DNA of 64,000 nt, taken from Sipunculus nudus. Taxonomy: Eukaryota > Annelida > Sipuncula > Golfingiida > Sipunculidae. The notes under the pieces are model-generated. The model did no database searches and was not told the origin of the DNA. It saw nothing but the letters and a program-made list of their open reading frames with translations. The stretch's first letter is position 1. Each line of letters opens with the position of its first letter. Below, one piece after another: positions 47,802 to 59,934 of the stretch. A program made the position numbers and the translations under genes. The stretch is from assembly GCA_026874595.1 (NCBI GenBank), contig CM049309.1, positions 43,229,079 to 43,293,078 of the forward strand. Direction: 5' to 3'.

Positions 47802-48031
47802 CTATTTGGGTCCGAAGTAGAGTTCTTTAGTCAGCATGGTCATGACACATGGCATTTGCTTCCGGCCAGGCTTCATAGATTTCTTGTTGGTTTCATACTG
47901 GTTTGCCACCCTCAAGTTGACCCTTGTCAGTAGTTTGAGGAGGTCCTCACTTTGGCCATATTGTTTAAACACCTCCGCCAGTGCTTGGATGAACCAGGAA
48001 CCCTGCTCAGAGTGGGCGTAAGATACATGAC
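47802..48031 (-). CDS. Exon 4 of pseudocaspase C (p10 C-terminus)
   Basis: A 230-bp terminal exon with a TTTTTTTCAG acceptor and a TAG at 47804-47802. It encodes HVSYAHSEQGSWFIQALAEV, LLTRVNLRVANQYETN and MPCVMTMLTKELYFGPK. An inverted-repeat element ends only 17 bp beyond the stop codon. Confidence 0.9.
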
Positions 48032-51000
48032 CTGAAAAAAAAATCGGAGGACCATGCCGGAGTGCGACTCCAGAACAAACAAATGAAGAAGTTACCTGGA
48101 AATGTTTTAGATTATAGACAGTATTATGCCCTTTTGCCACCATTGGTGGCAGAGATTTTTTACAGAGATTTTGTAAGATGTTGTTAATCAACGTACGAAG
48201 CAACTGTTCATAGATTGGTATAAAGCATCAGTCAATTACAAGCATCATTAAAATTGCAGGACCAACTACGTTTACTATTAAAAAAATTCATTTTATATTT
48301 CTACATGAGAATCTGTACATGTATGAACTTTTAACATCACAAATTTTAAATACCAGTTTTAACCATGCCCCCTATTTTATATATTAACCGACCCCGATCT
48401 TACAGCCGTTAAAGTCTGTCACAACAGACAAAAAGTTTTACGTCTTTGTAATTTGTGTACTAGCTTTACAACGGATGGGAGTGTTTTTCTACCTTCGACA
48501 GTGGAGAAGGCGACGAGGAAGTCGGCGTCAGACGGGATGGTGTGTGTGGCCGACTCCTCGCACGGCGAAGCATCAAATTCGACATCCCCTTTGACCTGAA
48601 CCCCTTCATCATCCTCTGTCCCGCGGTTTCCCTGGTTATAAGCAATATCAAATCAAACTAAACGAAAATGGGTGTATGAAGTCTGAGGATATATGTGTTG
48701 TTCAAACAAACGAACCCAAATTTCATTATACAATCAGATAATACATGTAATTGCCTATATATATATATATATATATAACATATTTATTAATATACCGGTA
48801 GCTGTTGCATAAACATTTTCAGAAAAAATGCTAGAAAACAAACAAAAAATCTTACTTATCGTAACAACAATAAATGTTTTGAATTTATGTCAGCACGAAG
48901 TTTTAAGGGGGGGGGGATAAAAACAACATTTAACTATAATTTATAAATCCATTTCATGACGTCACACTTGCACCAGCCAATCGCATCAGAGCCAAGATTC
49001 TAATATGGGTGTAACCGTGGGGTGGACCGTGATATGTGTAACAAATCTACATGGGAATACCAGTCGATTTAACTTCCCCATGGAACAATGGTAGGCCAAC
49101 ATTTTTTTTAAAATCCCTAACATTCCCTTCGTTAATAAGAAATTTATCTTCATTTGTTACATCATGTACCTTTATAATGTTGTACCTGTGATGGACGTTA
49201 TTTTTGTTTCATTATTATTGTTTTTTAATATTTTATTCCAATAATTTATGCAAATGAGGTTATGGTAATTAATCACCCATGTAATCAAATGATTACAATT
49301 TGTGCCAAATTTCAGGTTTCTAATAGGAACTTTTAAACTAGCATTAAACTAGCAGTTTCTAAGTCCAACGGTCAATTTTGTGCCTCGTCTGATTGTTTTA
49401 AAGAGGAGGTGGAAAAATCATAAAAGTTCGAAAAAATATGGGTGGTGCCACCAGTCATCAGTAACTGATGAAACGGTCCATGATGAATATTCATGGCAAG
49501 ATTTATGGTAATCCATGCATTAATTATCAAGATACAGGTGTCTTTGTATCGAATTTTTTGTTTATTCAGGGGTGTCAAACAGGCCACATAACTTGGAGAA
49601 TATATGTCCCAGTGACCTAATTTCATGTTTCCAAGGAGAACTTTCAAGGACTTCTGATGACTTAAAGTTATAAGTTGCTAGGTTTAACGGTTACGATTTA
49701 TATGACATTTTACAATAGTTATTTTAGCAACCAGTGTCATATATCGGGATGACAAGGTTTGCTAATTTTTTTATTGTGTCCAGTTTTGGATTTTAGAGTT
49801 TGGTTATGTTGCATTTGCATTTGCATGAAGCATTAACATATGCATTTAAATGCAGAGCTACCAGTTAATCTACATTTGCATTTGTATTTGATTTTTCAAT
49901 GAAAATGCATTCAGTTCTTAAACTACTATATTTGTTGTAATATTAACAGAGAAGTGCATTTATCAGTTTTCTGCCCTGCTTCTCCTGTAAATCATATTAA
50001 TCCTATATACCTATCATTTTTCATGATTGATTCGATAAATGCCTATATTTTTGTATGCATCATTTAAAATTATCAAACTAAATGCAAGCAATTGTGCAGG
50101 ATACTGCAAAGCTGTCATTCATGTCAGGGCCTGTCATCCCCTATTCCAGGGGTAACTGCCAAGCTTGCATCGATTTTAAGTAGAGTAGACTAGACAGAAT
50201 GCTGTTCACCCTATCCCAGCATCCTTGAAGTAGGGCTGAAACGGGTACAAAATTTTGGACTCGAGTACCCGATAGTCCTTACCCGACTCGGACTCGAGTA
50301 CTCGTTACCATGGCAACGCTGTAAAGATAAAACGGACATCTGTTCACCGATGCAAAATATGCATAAATTTGACTCCGTGACGGCTTACCTTTATCCCAAC
50401 GAAGGAATAGAAGTATGTCATAAAAAGACCTTTATTAATTTGAGTAGCATACCCTTAGAGTCCTATGCCAGGCTATGATTATGAATAAATAGGCCTACAG
50501 ACTGCCCGTAAATTTATAGTAATATTCAGATATGCATGGACATACACGAGTACTCGAGTCCAAATTTTTGACTCGAGTACTTGGTAAGTATTACCCGGCC
50601 TCGAGTACTCGAGTACTCCTTTAAGCCCTACCTTGAAGTTCATGAAATTCATTTTGATGTTATAAAGGAAAGGGCCACTATGAAGGATTATGAATAGGGT
50701 TACTCATATGCCCGTGTAGACACTTGCTGTTTTGTATACAGAACACAGAAAAGAATAAATGAACTGAAGAATAAACAAATATCACCCAAGATTCTTTACC
50801 AAACAGAACTCTATATCACAAAAAAATCTAAACATACCAAAGAACAGAAAACTGACCCTGTTCAGGTATTAAAAGTCCTTAAACAGTCCTCAGTCAACGT
50901 GCTTTTAGTCAAGTTAATTACAAATATCATAATATTGAGTATGTAAATGACACTTATATTACTGTATTGATTAATAACTTTATGAAATGTATCAACTAAT

Positions 51001-52155
51001 TCTTTACTGTTACTCAAGGCCGTCCTATATACACGTAATTGCAAGGAATGTCCTATATTTTTTATACCAGTGGTTAAAATCATGTCGTATTTTTAGCATT
51101 GTTTCCTACTTAGATATTCAACAAATGAATAAAAATGGCAATAAAACTGAGTCATGTTTCGTGTTATGTAACAAAACAGAGATAAATTTGCAAAAGTATT
51201 TACCAACATATTTGCAATTAATCAGATTTATTGCTTTTGCATTTGCATTTGATAATTGTTCTCGGATTTGCATTTGATTATATCTATTCCCATTTGAATT
51301 AACTGTACATTTCCATTAAAATGCCCCGAGTCGTATTTGAACCCAACCCTGTTGGAGAGCATAAAATTGTCTTATACTAATTTATACAGCGCTTGAGGGT
51401 CGAAATAGAATACCTAAAATATCATGGAAGTTTAATCATTTAACACTTTTTTTTAACATAGGTTTTCCCCCGATGTGCCTGATACCTCAATAAAAAACAG
51501 CTTGGGTTTGCCAGCAAGGGTGGGGCACTTCTCTCCCCGCAGTGGTTGGAGCAGATCCTCGAGAAAAATCGATTTGTCCGTGCCTCCAATGGCGCCCACT
51601 TCCTCTCCACAGGTAAGCAGAACACATGCGAAGCAGTCTGAATTTGAGTGGTCCATCGCGGCCACTGTATTAATATGAAACATTTACGGTTTGCATTATG
51701 GTAAAACTCACACTGAGGCACGTTTATCAAGAATTATAAGCATGCAATTTTAAATTTCAATATATCATATTTGTTGATATAAAAGCATCACAAACATAAA
51801 AATTATTTATTTTATTTTCTTAAAGGAAACACAAAGTATTACGTTCAATGGTTAACATGGTTAGAAAAAGTACATAATATAATCAAATTTGTTACATGTG
51901 TACTTATACATGTTTTTTAGACATACCTTCGTGCATGAGTTTGGTCATTTCATTTGCCGACTTATTTTCATGTACAACGACCATGAAACCGAGATCCTTG
52001 AACATTTCTTGCAGTCTGCTCACGTCTATCTTGGCTACTTTTTTCATGGCTTTCTTTTTCCCTTTGATTTGAGAATTAATGATGATGAAAGCCATGCCTC
52101 GGTTTGTGTGGTCCATTTTGTACCGAGGAAAGTCGGATGGCTTGCTGAGGGACAT
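47802..52155 (-). CDS. Pseudocaspase C (caspase-3/7-like, Cys to Asn, His to Cys)
   Basis: Join of 52155-51927, 51664-51486, 48631-48493 and 48031-47802 on the minus strand (777 bp, 258 residues). The N-terminus is short (MSLSKPSDFPRYKMDHTNRGMA). p20 markers are MFKDLGFMVVVHENKSANEM, DHSNSDCFACVLL and LAGKPKLFFIE. p10 markers are HTIPSDADFLVAFSTVEG, GSWFIQALAEV, LTRVN and MLTKELYFGPK. The His position is Cys95 (LLTCGEE), the nucleophile position is Asn138 (E-GNRG), the first S1 Arg position is Lys38, and SWR is SYA (Ala188). The linker has VEFD-A (Asp156), matching A and B. It is most similar to B (FSTVEGHVS, DHSNSDCFAC and ELYF-PK are shared). Predicted non-catalytic. Confidence 0.88.
48493..48631 (-). 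CDS. Exon 3 of pseudocaspase C (active-site exon, GNRG)
   Basis: A 139-bp exon with an ATAACCAG acceptor and a GTAGAA donor. The first codons GGA AAC CGC GGG give Gly-Asn-Arg-Gly in place of Ala-Cys-Arg-Gly. The linker (DVEFDASPCEES) and HTIPSDADFLVAFSTVE follow. The phase (0 to 1) matches exon 3 of A and B. Confidence 0.88.
48756..48777. repeat. (AT)n microsatellite, intron 2 of gene C
   Basis: Eleven AT dinucleotides. Confidence 0.9.
49290..49720 (+). repeat. Diverged copy of the 336-bp unit, intron 2 of gene C
   Basis: GGTGGTGCCACCAGTCATCA, ATGATGAATATTCATGGCAA and CTAGGTTTAACGGTTACGAT match the array at 37.3-40.3 kb in order. Confidence 0.7.
50231..50630. mobile_element. hAT-type MITE with perfect 8-bp target duplication
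   Basis: A 400-bp element in intron 2 of gene C. CCTTGAAG occurs immediately before (50223-50230) and after (50631-50638). Ends TAGGGCTGAAAC and TTTAAGCCCTA are inverted repeats. Subterminal GACTCGAGTACTCG palindromes recur inward from both ends. Too short to encode a transposase. The 8-bp duplication and end sequence are the hAT hallmark. Confidence 0.9.
51486..51664 (-). CDS. Exon 2 of pseudocaspase C (His loop altered to Cys)
   Basis: A 179-bp exon with an AATACAG acceptor and a GTATCA donor. It encodes VAAMDHSNSDCFACVLLTCG and ends LAGKPKLFFIE. The SHG motif reads TCG, so the catalytic His is Cys95. Confidence 0.9.
51927..52155 (-). CDS. Exon 1 of pseudocaspase C
   Basis: ATG at 52155-52153, donor GTATGT (phase 1). 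It encodes residues 1-76, including DHTNRGMAFIIINS and a lysine-rich stretch KGKKKAMKKVAK where active caspases carry the first S1-pocket Arg. A TTTATAG acceptor-like site lies 6 bases before the ATG with an open frame between. Confidence 0.87.
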
Positions 52156-52739
52156 TCTGGCCTATAAATAAAACAAATAACAAATCTTAAATACAAATTA
52201 ATTTTGAAACCACACATACATAAACATATAATAATTTGTAAATAAGAGAACAACCTATAGACTGTCATTGCATGGAGAGCGAGTAATGAACACGTTGGAA
52301 AGTTGATACTGATAGCACAGCTGTATCTTACAATAATCCAAAATTAATGAATTCATGCATGTTTGTTTTTTGCCCCTCAACTTAAGCATTCCAAATCCCA
52401 ATGAATTATCGTACGAAACAATTTCTAATATATATTTTGCATAAACTGACTCAATTTCCTGGCCTGAATTTTGTTTTGTTTATTTTTTTTTTAACATCAG
52501 CAACAAAACATGAATTTGAGTGTTCTGTTAAAAGCACCCTGAAATGATAACAATGGCTAATGGGTCAAGACTCGAAACTGTATAAAGATGCCTCGCATAT
52601 ACAGTTAGGGAGTGGTTTGGGGTTAATTGAACAAAAGGCATCTACAACTGAACAACAGATACGACAGCTTTCATATGACAGTATAAAGAATAGAGGGAGA
52701 AACTGCATCAATTGACAACAATGCTTTCTGTGCCAGGCT

Positions 52740-53080
52740 AAAAAATGGAGGCAAAATGCATAACAAACGAAAAAAATACGGGTAGCACAACCAGTCTTTT
52801 ATACTCTTCATCTAATGATGCAACTTTCTATGATCAATATGCATTATGCAAAGCAAATATTGGCAATCTATGCATTAAAAACGGATATACTGGAGCATTT
52901 GTATCAATTTGTAAAACAAAATCAACAAAAAATTCACTATAAATCGGAAAATATAAGTCTTAGTGACCTAAGTTCAGGCTTCCAACGAGATAATTCAAGG
53001 ACCTCACTGGATATCACGATCGCAGTTTCTAGGTTCAACGGTTATGAAGTTAGTCTTGCCAAAAAAACTAAGTAGACATT
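52740..53080 (+). repeat. Diverged 336-bp-type unit upstream of gene C
   Basis: ACGGGTAGCACAACCAGTCT, CTATGATCAATATGCAT and TTCTAGGTTCAACGGTTATG follow the order of the 336-bp unit. Confidence 0.55.
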
Positions 53081-53118
53081 CATCTGTTTTTTTTTCGGCA
53101 ACGATAATGTATATGTAT

Positions 53119-53848
53119 TGTTACATGTATCTGGTTATAATGCGCAGGCATTCTGATTCGTGTCTGGCGCTAGCCCTGTTCGTTGCTTAGGGAGACGCAC
53201 GAGTAGGGCTCTGGCTAAGTGTGAAAAGTGGAGACACAGCGTTCTTTGTGTTCTTGATAGTTCGGGTCTGTTCAGGCGCTGTGGGCGCACGTGTATTGTT
53301 ATGCTCCTTGGAATGTTCCAGAATGAAAAGTTCTGGGCGTCGGGTGAAAAAGTTATAAAATTGGCGCTGTGTTTAGAGCCGGCAGAGAGAGAAAAATACC
53401 AGTGGACACGAAAGAGTGTGAGTCTCTAGTCAGTGTTTTAGGACCTTTCCGATAATTGCAGAACTTAGCTTCAACGAATTTATACAGACTTTATACACGG
53501 ATTGTCTTCAATGAACTGTGTATCTGGAATATTTGTGTTAAAGGACTCTTGTTGAGCTATGACAGTGGTGGTACCCAAAAATCAAAGCCTAGGATCCGGA
53601 CACTCTGGCACTGTATATTTTGATGTTGTTATACTGTGTGATTGTATTGATTTAGTGTATTGTATTATTAGGATTGTTCTAAGAATAAATCATAATTATT
53701 TGTTAACAAAAAACGACTGACTTCTTTATTCATTTCCCTAGACATTTCACGCTGCCTATTGTTGCGGAATCTGATTTTTTTTTTATCTCCGTCACAGGAT
53801 TTGTGCTCGTCACGATTACGTGATGTGTTATTATTAGGTTCCGTAACA
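53119..53848 (+). mobile_element. Long terminal repeat (5' LTR)
   Basis: A 730-bp segment with ends TGTTAC and GTAACA (perfect 6-bp inverted repeat starting TG and ending CA). It has a TATAAAA box at 53354-53360 and AATAAA at 53684-53689. A primer-binding site starts six bases after it. No second LTR or pol frame is visible in the window, so the element is truncated or deleted after the leader. Ty3/Gypsy-like is a guess from the tRNA primer type. Confidence 0.7.
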
Positions 53849-53854
53849 TAAAAT

Positions 53855-53872
53855 TGGGGGCTCGTCCGGGAT
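53855..53872 (+). other. Primer-binding site complementary to tRNA-Pro 3' end
   Basis: TGGGGGCTCGTCCGGGAT is the classical 18-base proline-tRNA primer site. Complementarity to a tRNA T-arm continues past it (TCGAACCC), and the next ~50 bases also look like an antisense tRNA-like sequence. Confidence 0.75.
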
Positions 53873-53977
53873 TCGAACCCATGTCGGTGGCGCACAAGTC
53901 AGGCATACCAAACACTTCGCTGGTAAAGCAAGCTTCACTAGCGAGACAGTTCGGTCCACTTTTATGTCACCCTCTAG

Positions 53978-53979
<2 letters not shown>

Positions 53980-54028
<49 letters not shown>

Positions 54029-54062
54029 TATATACACATATATATATGACGACATTTTCCCA

Positions 54063-54105
<43 letters not shown>
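53980..54105. repeat. (AT)n compound microsatellite
   Basis: Two AT tracts separated by about 20 bp, in the putative LTR-element leader. Confidence 0.95.
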
Positions 54106-54107
<2 letters not shown>

Positions 54108-54109
54108 GA

Positions 54110-55680
54110 AATTAAGGAGACGATGGAAGCCCTGCGTGCAATGCTCACAGGGACAGACTGCACAGCTTGGCACAGAACCTTTGACAAGCTGTCTAATAAA
54201 ACCATCGCGGAATGAAACAGGGTGCGCGGGGAATGCCGGCAGGCTGTTCACAGCAGCTTGTAAACAGCACGCAGGTCTTGGCAATATTTAATGACATCAA
54301 CTATCGACAGAATCTGCACACATGCGATTGCAAAAAAGTGTTTTGATTTGATTCCAGTCTAAATGGAGTAAGAAACTATTAAATTATCATAATGTATGCC
54401 CAGACCAACCATATTTATCATTTTTTATATATAGGGATGCAAGCGCCTGTGATAAGGTAGGCCTACACACTGTCGATCAATGCCACAGTGAAGAATGAAC
54501 AACAGGCAGATGGAGCAAAGACTGTGGTATGCCGAGCGCTACCGAGCGTTCCGAGCGTTACCGAGAATAAACATTAAACATTAATGCAGAATTTGACATC
54601 CTCAAAAATTCCTTTTTTCCATCGTCAGTGCTTTGGTAAACCATCAGATATTTTTACGGTAAAAAATATTATAATTAGCTATTATAATGTTATTCCAACA
54701 ATTTAATGAAAGAGTTACCAAAATAAAATTTACTTAAACATTTTAGTAAGAAATCAATATTTGAACTATTCCAAAAGCTTTTAAAAAATAGAGACAGCAG
54801 ATCAGTCCTTTTAATATTTTGAGGTCTCTGTCTCACAAAAATCAATATAATCCAATACATATCTTATTTGTTCCAATATATAGGCTGTTTTTTCTTTTGA
54901 GTTTGTGATGCTGATTAATTGGGCGAGAATTGACCAAATCCGCTCGGTTTCCTTTTTTAAAAAATAAGCGTTACCACAGTACAGCCTGTCTCATAGTATA
55001 CCCTATTTTACCACAGGCGTACACACATCGTTTTAGTAATCTTTCAAGTACGACCAAAATAATTTACAAACTTCTTGATTCAGGGCCATCCAGGCCTTAA
55101 TATTTTTAATAATATATTAACATTCTTGATCTATATAATTATTTCTTCGCATAATTGTTTTTCAAGTTCTGTTGACATTCGGGTCCATCTTTACATCAGT
55201 TATATGACTCTGTATTTTGTTCTAATCAATATTGTCGTCAGAGTATAATTTTTCATAAACTTACATAGTCCAGATAGAATTTCATCATCGCCTATTGATT
55301 TTTTCCTATTTAATTCAAGTTCATAAACTGCATTGGACATTTGTTTTTTTTTTGTTTCTAGTCTCAAACTATGAAGTGTTTTCTCTCTCCTTCCTCTCAT
55401 CACTTTACACGGGACCTGATATTTGCATCCTCTGCCCAGGATTCGTATATCATCCGTCTTTTTTGCATGTTTCTTAATGTGCCCCTAAAAATGCGTCTGC
55501 CAATCTAGTTAATAAACGGAATATAAGATCCAATGAATGGTAATTAGCTGTATTTCTGGAGACTTTCAAAGGACAACAGAAATTAAATCTTTGTATGTGT
55601 ATGTAAGAAACAGATTTGATCAATTAACTGATTTACGTTCGAAAAAATATGATATTTTTGCTAACTTTTGTATACAGTTG
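54110..55680. other. Intergenic, nothing recognised
   Basis: 54115-54215 has a GC-richer frame ([18 protein letters not shown]) that could be a gag scrap of the LTR element, but no domain is evident. CGAGCG(T/C)TACCGAGCG repeats lie near 54535-54560 and again near 57050. Confidence 0.4.

Positions 55681-55682
<2 letters not shown>

Positions 55683-55742
<60 letters not shown>
55683..55742. repeat. (AT)n microsatellite
   Basis: About 30 AT dinucleotides. Confidence 0.97.
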
Positions 55743-55745
<3 letters not shown>

Positions 55746-56129
55746 TTAATAATTTATGCAACATATAATAAATGAGTTTTAAAAAGGTGTCGTTTATTTA
55801 TTCATTGTAAAATAATCAATATACCTAGGAATAAAATTAATTATCCTTTATTCCAGTGAAAAAAAATTACAACTTAAATACACTATTGATGCATCATAAA
55901 TATGTGTCACAATTACTCTAGCATGTAACAATGCTACAAATAATTTCAAGCAATCCCATATCATATACATCGTGTTTTTACTTAGAAGGAAACACCAGAA
56001 TTATTACAGAATGTACGTAATGGTAAGAGGTATATAATATTATAATATATATAAATTTTATGAGGAATTGCTTAATCATAGAATACAATATATAATATAC
56101 TTAATGAAATGTGTAATGGTGTAAATCAA

Positions 56130-56132
<3 letters not shown>

Positions 56133-56177
<45 letters not shown>
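56133..56177. repeat. (AT)n microsatellite
   Basis: About 22 AT dinucleotides. Confidence 0.97.
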
Positions 56178-56178
<1 letters not shown>

Positions 56179-56289
56179 CCTAGCTGTTGTAAATACTGAT
56201 CTGCACAATAAAACTGTTGAATTGGGTAAGTAAACGAATGATTAATGAAGTTATAGCAAAAAAAAAAACAAATGATGATGTCCGTCAAA

Positions 56290-57075
56290 CGGCAAAAAGT
56301 CCCTTAATTGCGCTGGTAGCCCCACATCGGTCAGAGCACTGACAGCTGCCAAAATGGGGCAAAAAGTCTCAGCGTCATATCGGCCCTCTGACATTACGAC
56401 CAGATTACTGGCTGTAAGAGAGTCTTAACATCTAGGTCTGAGGAACGCATTATAAGGCCCATTTCACGAGGATGCAAATATTTTCGTCATTTTTGACAAC
56501 GCCTCATGGCCTACAGGTACACTGTGAAATGACATAAACCAGACTAATCGTAAGCATTTTAGTAAACTTTCAAACAACAACAAAGATGAGCGAGAAAAGT
56601 TCCGTTTTGACTCAGCATAATGGTAAATCCCTCCGCATGTTTGTTGAATTTCTGACCGCATGAATACAAACATGGTTCGCACGGGTTACCTGGTATGAGG
56701 GGGTTACTAGACACAGCCAACTTGTACGCGATACAGGAAATGATTCGTTACCATGGAGACGGTGTTTCAGTCTGGGTTTTGAGTTCATATCTGTTCACTT
56801 GTGTTTGTTCATGATTCGTTTCATTTTGTTAATATTATGGGCTGTTTACCGAAATATGAATGCAACATTATGAAAGACCCAATTAATATATGCGATGCAT
56901 TCCTCGATACTGCTTGTATCACGGCTCAAGTAGGCTTACCAACCTCATTGCCTACAGAGTAGGGCTGTCACGGCCATCGGGAGTCCCACCTTGGCCACGG
57001 CGCTGACAGCTGTCAAACTGAGGTAGTGCTCGGCAAAATGTCCTACAATGCGCTAGCGCGCGGTAGCGTTCGGCA
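56290..57075. repeat. Composite repeat carrying copy 2 of the TA-flanked element
   Basis: 56371-56940 matches 26285-26815 in order (CATTACGAC(C/T)AGATTACTGG, CTGAGGAACGCATTATAAGG, GAGCGAGAAAAGTTCCGTTT). Flanking both sides are GCTGACAGCTG(C/T)CAAA blocks (56340 and 57010), so this copy lies inside another repeat. Confidence 0.7.
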
Positions 57076-57465
57076 CGCTCGGCATAAAGACCAACCCTGG
57101 ATCATTTAGTGATCTATGGTGGCGGTTATGTGTACTTGTAACCGCTATGGTGACGGGTACCAGTACAGTGACACTAATGAAGCAGAATAAATTTACTTAA
57201 ATATTTATTTACCGTATTCAGAAAGAACGCCCAATGTTCAGTAATCCTTGTTGTACAGCTTCCCGGTAGCACCACACTCAGGCCTGTCAATGATTCCGTG
57301 TTAGTTCCTCAGTCCAGTTCCGGCTCCGGACGATATGGTTATTCCGTGGTTATATTCTTAGTAAGCCTTCTTGTTGGCATGTGGTTGATTGTTAAATAAA
57401 ACATGCGAGCACAGGGTTCCAAAAACGATTTTTATTTTCTATAAACGTGGTTGTAATAGCGTTTT

Positions 57466-57523
57466 ATTACACATTGTGGATTTTACGCTTTAAAAAATAA
57501 AATATTATTGTTATTATTATCTT
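57466..57523 (+). repeat. Retroposon-like 3' tail, second copy
   Basis: ACATTGTGGATTTTACGCTT then AAAATAAAATATTATTGTTATT, parallel to 9062-9121. Confidence 0.5.
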
Positions 57524-58300
57524 TATTTTTTATGCTCTTTCTGAAGTTTTTTTTTTGCAAGGTTATACATCGTCACGCTTCTGAGACAGGCCAATCAACT
57601 AGAAAATTTTACCTGTCTTGTTTCGCATGCTTAGGAAAGCTATAGTCACTGCCAGACTGTCAACCTTAGGTGACCTGTTGACAGCCAATCTGTGGTTTGA
57701 GGGCTAAGGTCCCAGATGCAACAAGAAATAGCTTTTGGTCTTGTAAACTAATCAAGATTATCTTTACTGTACTCTTAGCTTGTCGCTTAGGTTTTACTGT
57801 ATAATTTTTCATTTCATTAAGGTTTATGGGTATGAAAATTATGTTTAAGATATTCACATTTATGGATGCATATAACTTTTTTAAAATCCTGAATGGACAG
57901 TATTTAGAGCCCAGGTCAGAGGACAGTCACGGTATTCAAATATAAAACAGGGTAACTTCATGAATCTGGTTAGCTAATAATTTAACATGATGGGCGGACA
58001 GATATAAATAAGCACTGTCAGACTTTACTCTGGGAACATTTAGGCATAGCTTTGAAAATTCATAAAGGGCCTCATTAGATCATAGACATTGAGAGAAGAT
58101 CGAGGATCATAGACTAGTGAGGAACAATTTCAATATATTTTTTATGGTGTTCTTTGGACTCTTTGTGAGCTGGAATGATGGATGGATGCTGACCGGTATG
58201 GATGTTCATATCATCTATAAATAGCTAATTCCCCATTCTGGAGTGAACGTAACAATGTTACAACATGTTAAACCAACATTTTTTTTCTTTATAAATAAGT

Positions 58301-58334
58301 GTATATATGTATATATATTGTTTATATAAACATG

Positions 58335-58383
<49 letters not shown>

Positions 58384-58387
58384 GTGT

Positions 58388-58455
<68 letters not shown>
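58301..58455. repeat. (AT)n compound microsatellite
   Basis: Three AT tracts over 150 bp. Confidence 0.95.
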
Positions 58456-58460
<5 letters not shown>

Positions 58461-58639
58461 AGGCAGAAAGACAAACAGAGATATTATCTGTAATTAATAA
58501 AACAGAATATACATCTGTAAAACTGTAACTGAAGGAAATTTTGTGAATATATACTCTTTTTTTAAAGTATGTAAACGATATTCTTTTGCATAGTATATAA
58601 TTGTTATGGTAGGCCTTATTAATTTCCACTCCCGGAATC

Positions 58640-59930
58640 AATGGTGGTTTTATCCTGATCTATAATTATAGGCCAGAATAAAACCACCAATTCAAGCGAC
58701 GATTTCTTGGCTTCCGAATTACGACTTACGACATCCGAAGTTTATACACACCTACCTTTTTTACCTCAGTCAAACGAGATGAACTCAAGGAGAAGGTCGC
58801 CAAAACACCTGACAACCATTAGGTTATAAATTCATAGTTCAGAACAAAAGGACAGAAGGGTAAAAATATATGAACGTTTTGATATATATATCTTTCAACA
58901 ATTTATCATTATGATAAACGTATATGCCTTATGCAGCCAGCCCTAAACTTAAAGACAGTCCTTGCTCCAAACGTTAAAAGTGCAATATATTATATGAACT
59001 GATAAATATGAACTCAACTCGACAATTGTGGTGTGTAATCCTGGGAACTCCACTCTTGTTATAGACACTTGTAAAAGTGGAATTTGCCAAGGTTTTGGAG
59101 ACGTCGGGCTGTCATAGATGGCCTTATTCATTGTAAGGCATACATACAAATAATACAAATATATATATGTAATATGAATTATGAATTACAGCTTATCCAC
59201 TGGCATAGCCATAGGAAGGCATAACAACAAAAAGTTTATTCAGGAAAAGGAGGCCTGGGCCTATAGATCCAATTAAGAGTATACAAACCTTACATTTAAA
59301 CAGCTGTAACATAATGTTACATAATTAACATATATGTATGTGTACTGGCGGCTTTTATCACACAACTATAACTTCATTGTTTTTATATCAAATACTTGCA
59401 ATTTGTCTTTAAATAACTCAAAACTGTATCTGAAATTTACTAAAGTATATAACAAAAAAGAAAAAAATAAACAAAATAAAAACATAGTTTTGTTACACAT
59501 TTTTCTTATACTTACAACATCCGGTGTATTCTCAAGATATTAGAAGTGGATATCCTGTAGTCAAAAACATTACAGGAGATTACAATAATAATTATAAAAA
59601 AACCTGCATGCCCATCACAATTACTATTTTTCAGAACATAATTATACACTACAATCCAGTCATCATTCAATAGATAAATGAACTATTAAAGATAAACCAA
59701 AATTTTGAGTATGTTTGTTAAAAAGTCATTTCATATAATTTTCTCTTAATTTAAAACCATGATATACATATGCTGCAAATCTGATTATTTCTTATTCTTC
59801 ACTTAAGTTAAAACCCTAATAAAATTTTCCTTGTTTGGTGCATGTAGACCCCTACTCAAATGTATTTTTCCTCAAATCATTATATAATATAACAAATATT
59901 CATGTACAAAATGGTACCCATCCTCTATTA
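58640..59930. other. Intergenic, nothing recognised
   Basis: AT-rich. No domain-bearing frame, no repeat partner noticed. Confidence 0.4.
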
Positions 59931-59934
59931 AATT

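Noticed and set aside
47802-48203. 133-residue single-exon protein starting MLRTLINNIL
   Set aside because: The first ~57 residues are intron read-through; a perfect acceptor at 48033-48032 and homology to exons of A and B place the exon start at 48031.
53855-53930. Functional tRNA gene on the minus strand
   Set aside because: The T-arm and 3' acceptor strand are present but no matching 5' acceptor strand is found, and CCA is encoded as part of a primer site.
53834-54291. Frames of poly(Ile-Tyr) and similar
   Set aside because: Translations of (AT)n; the same applies at 55.5, 56.1, 58.3 and 60.8 kb.
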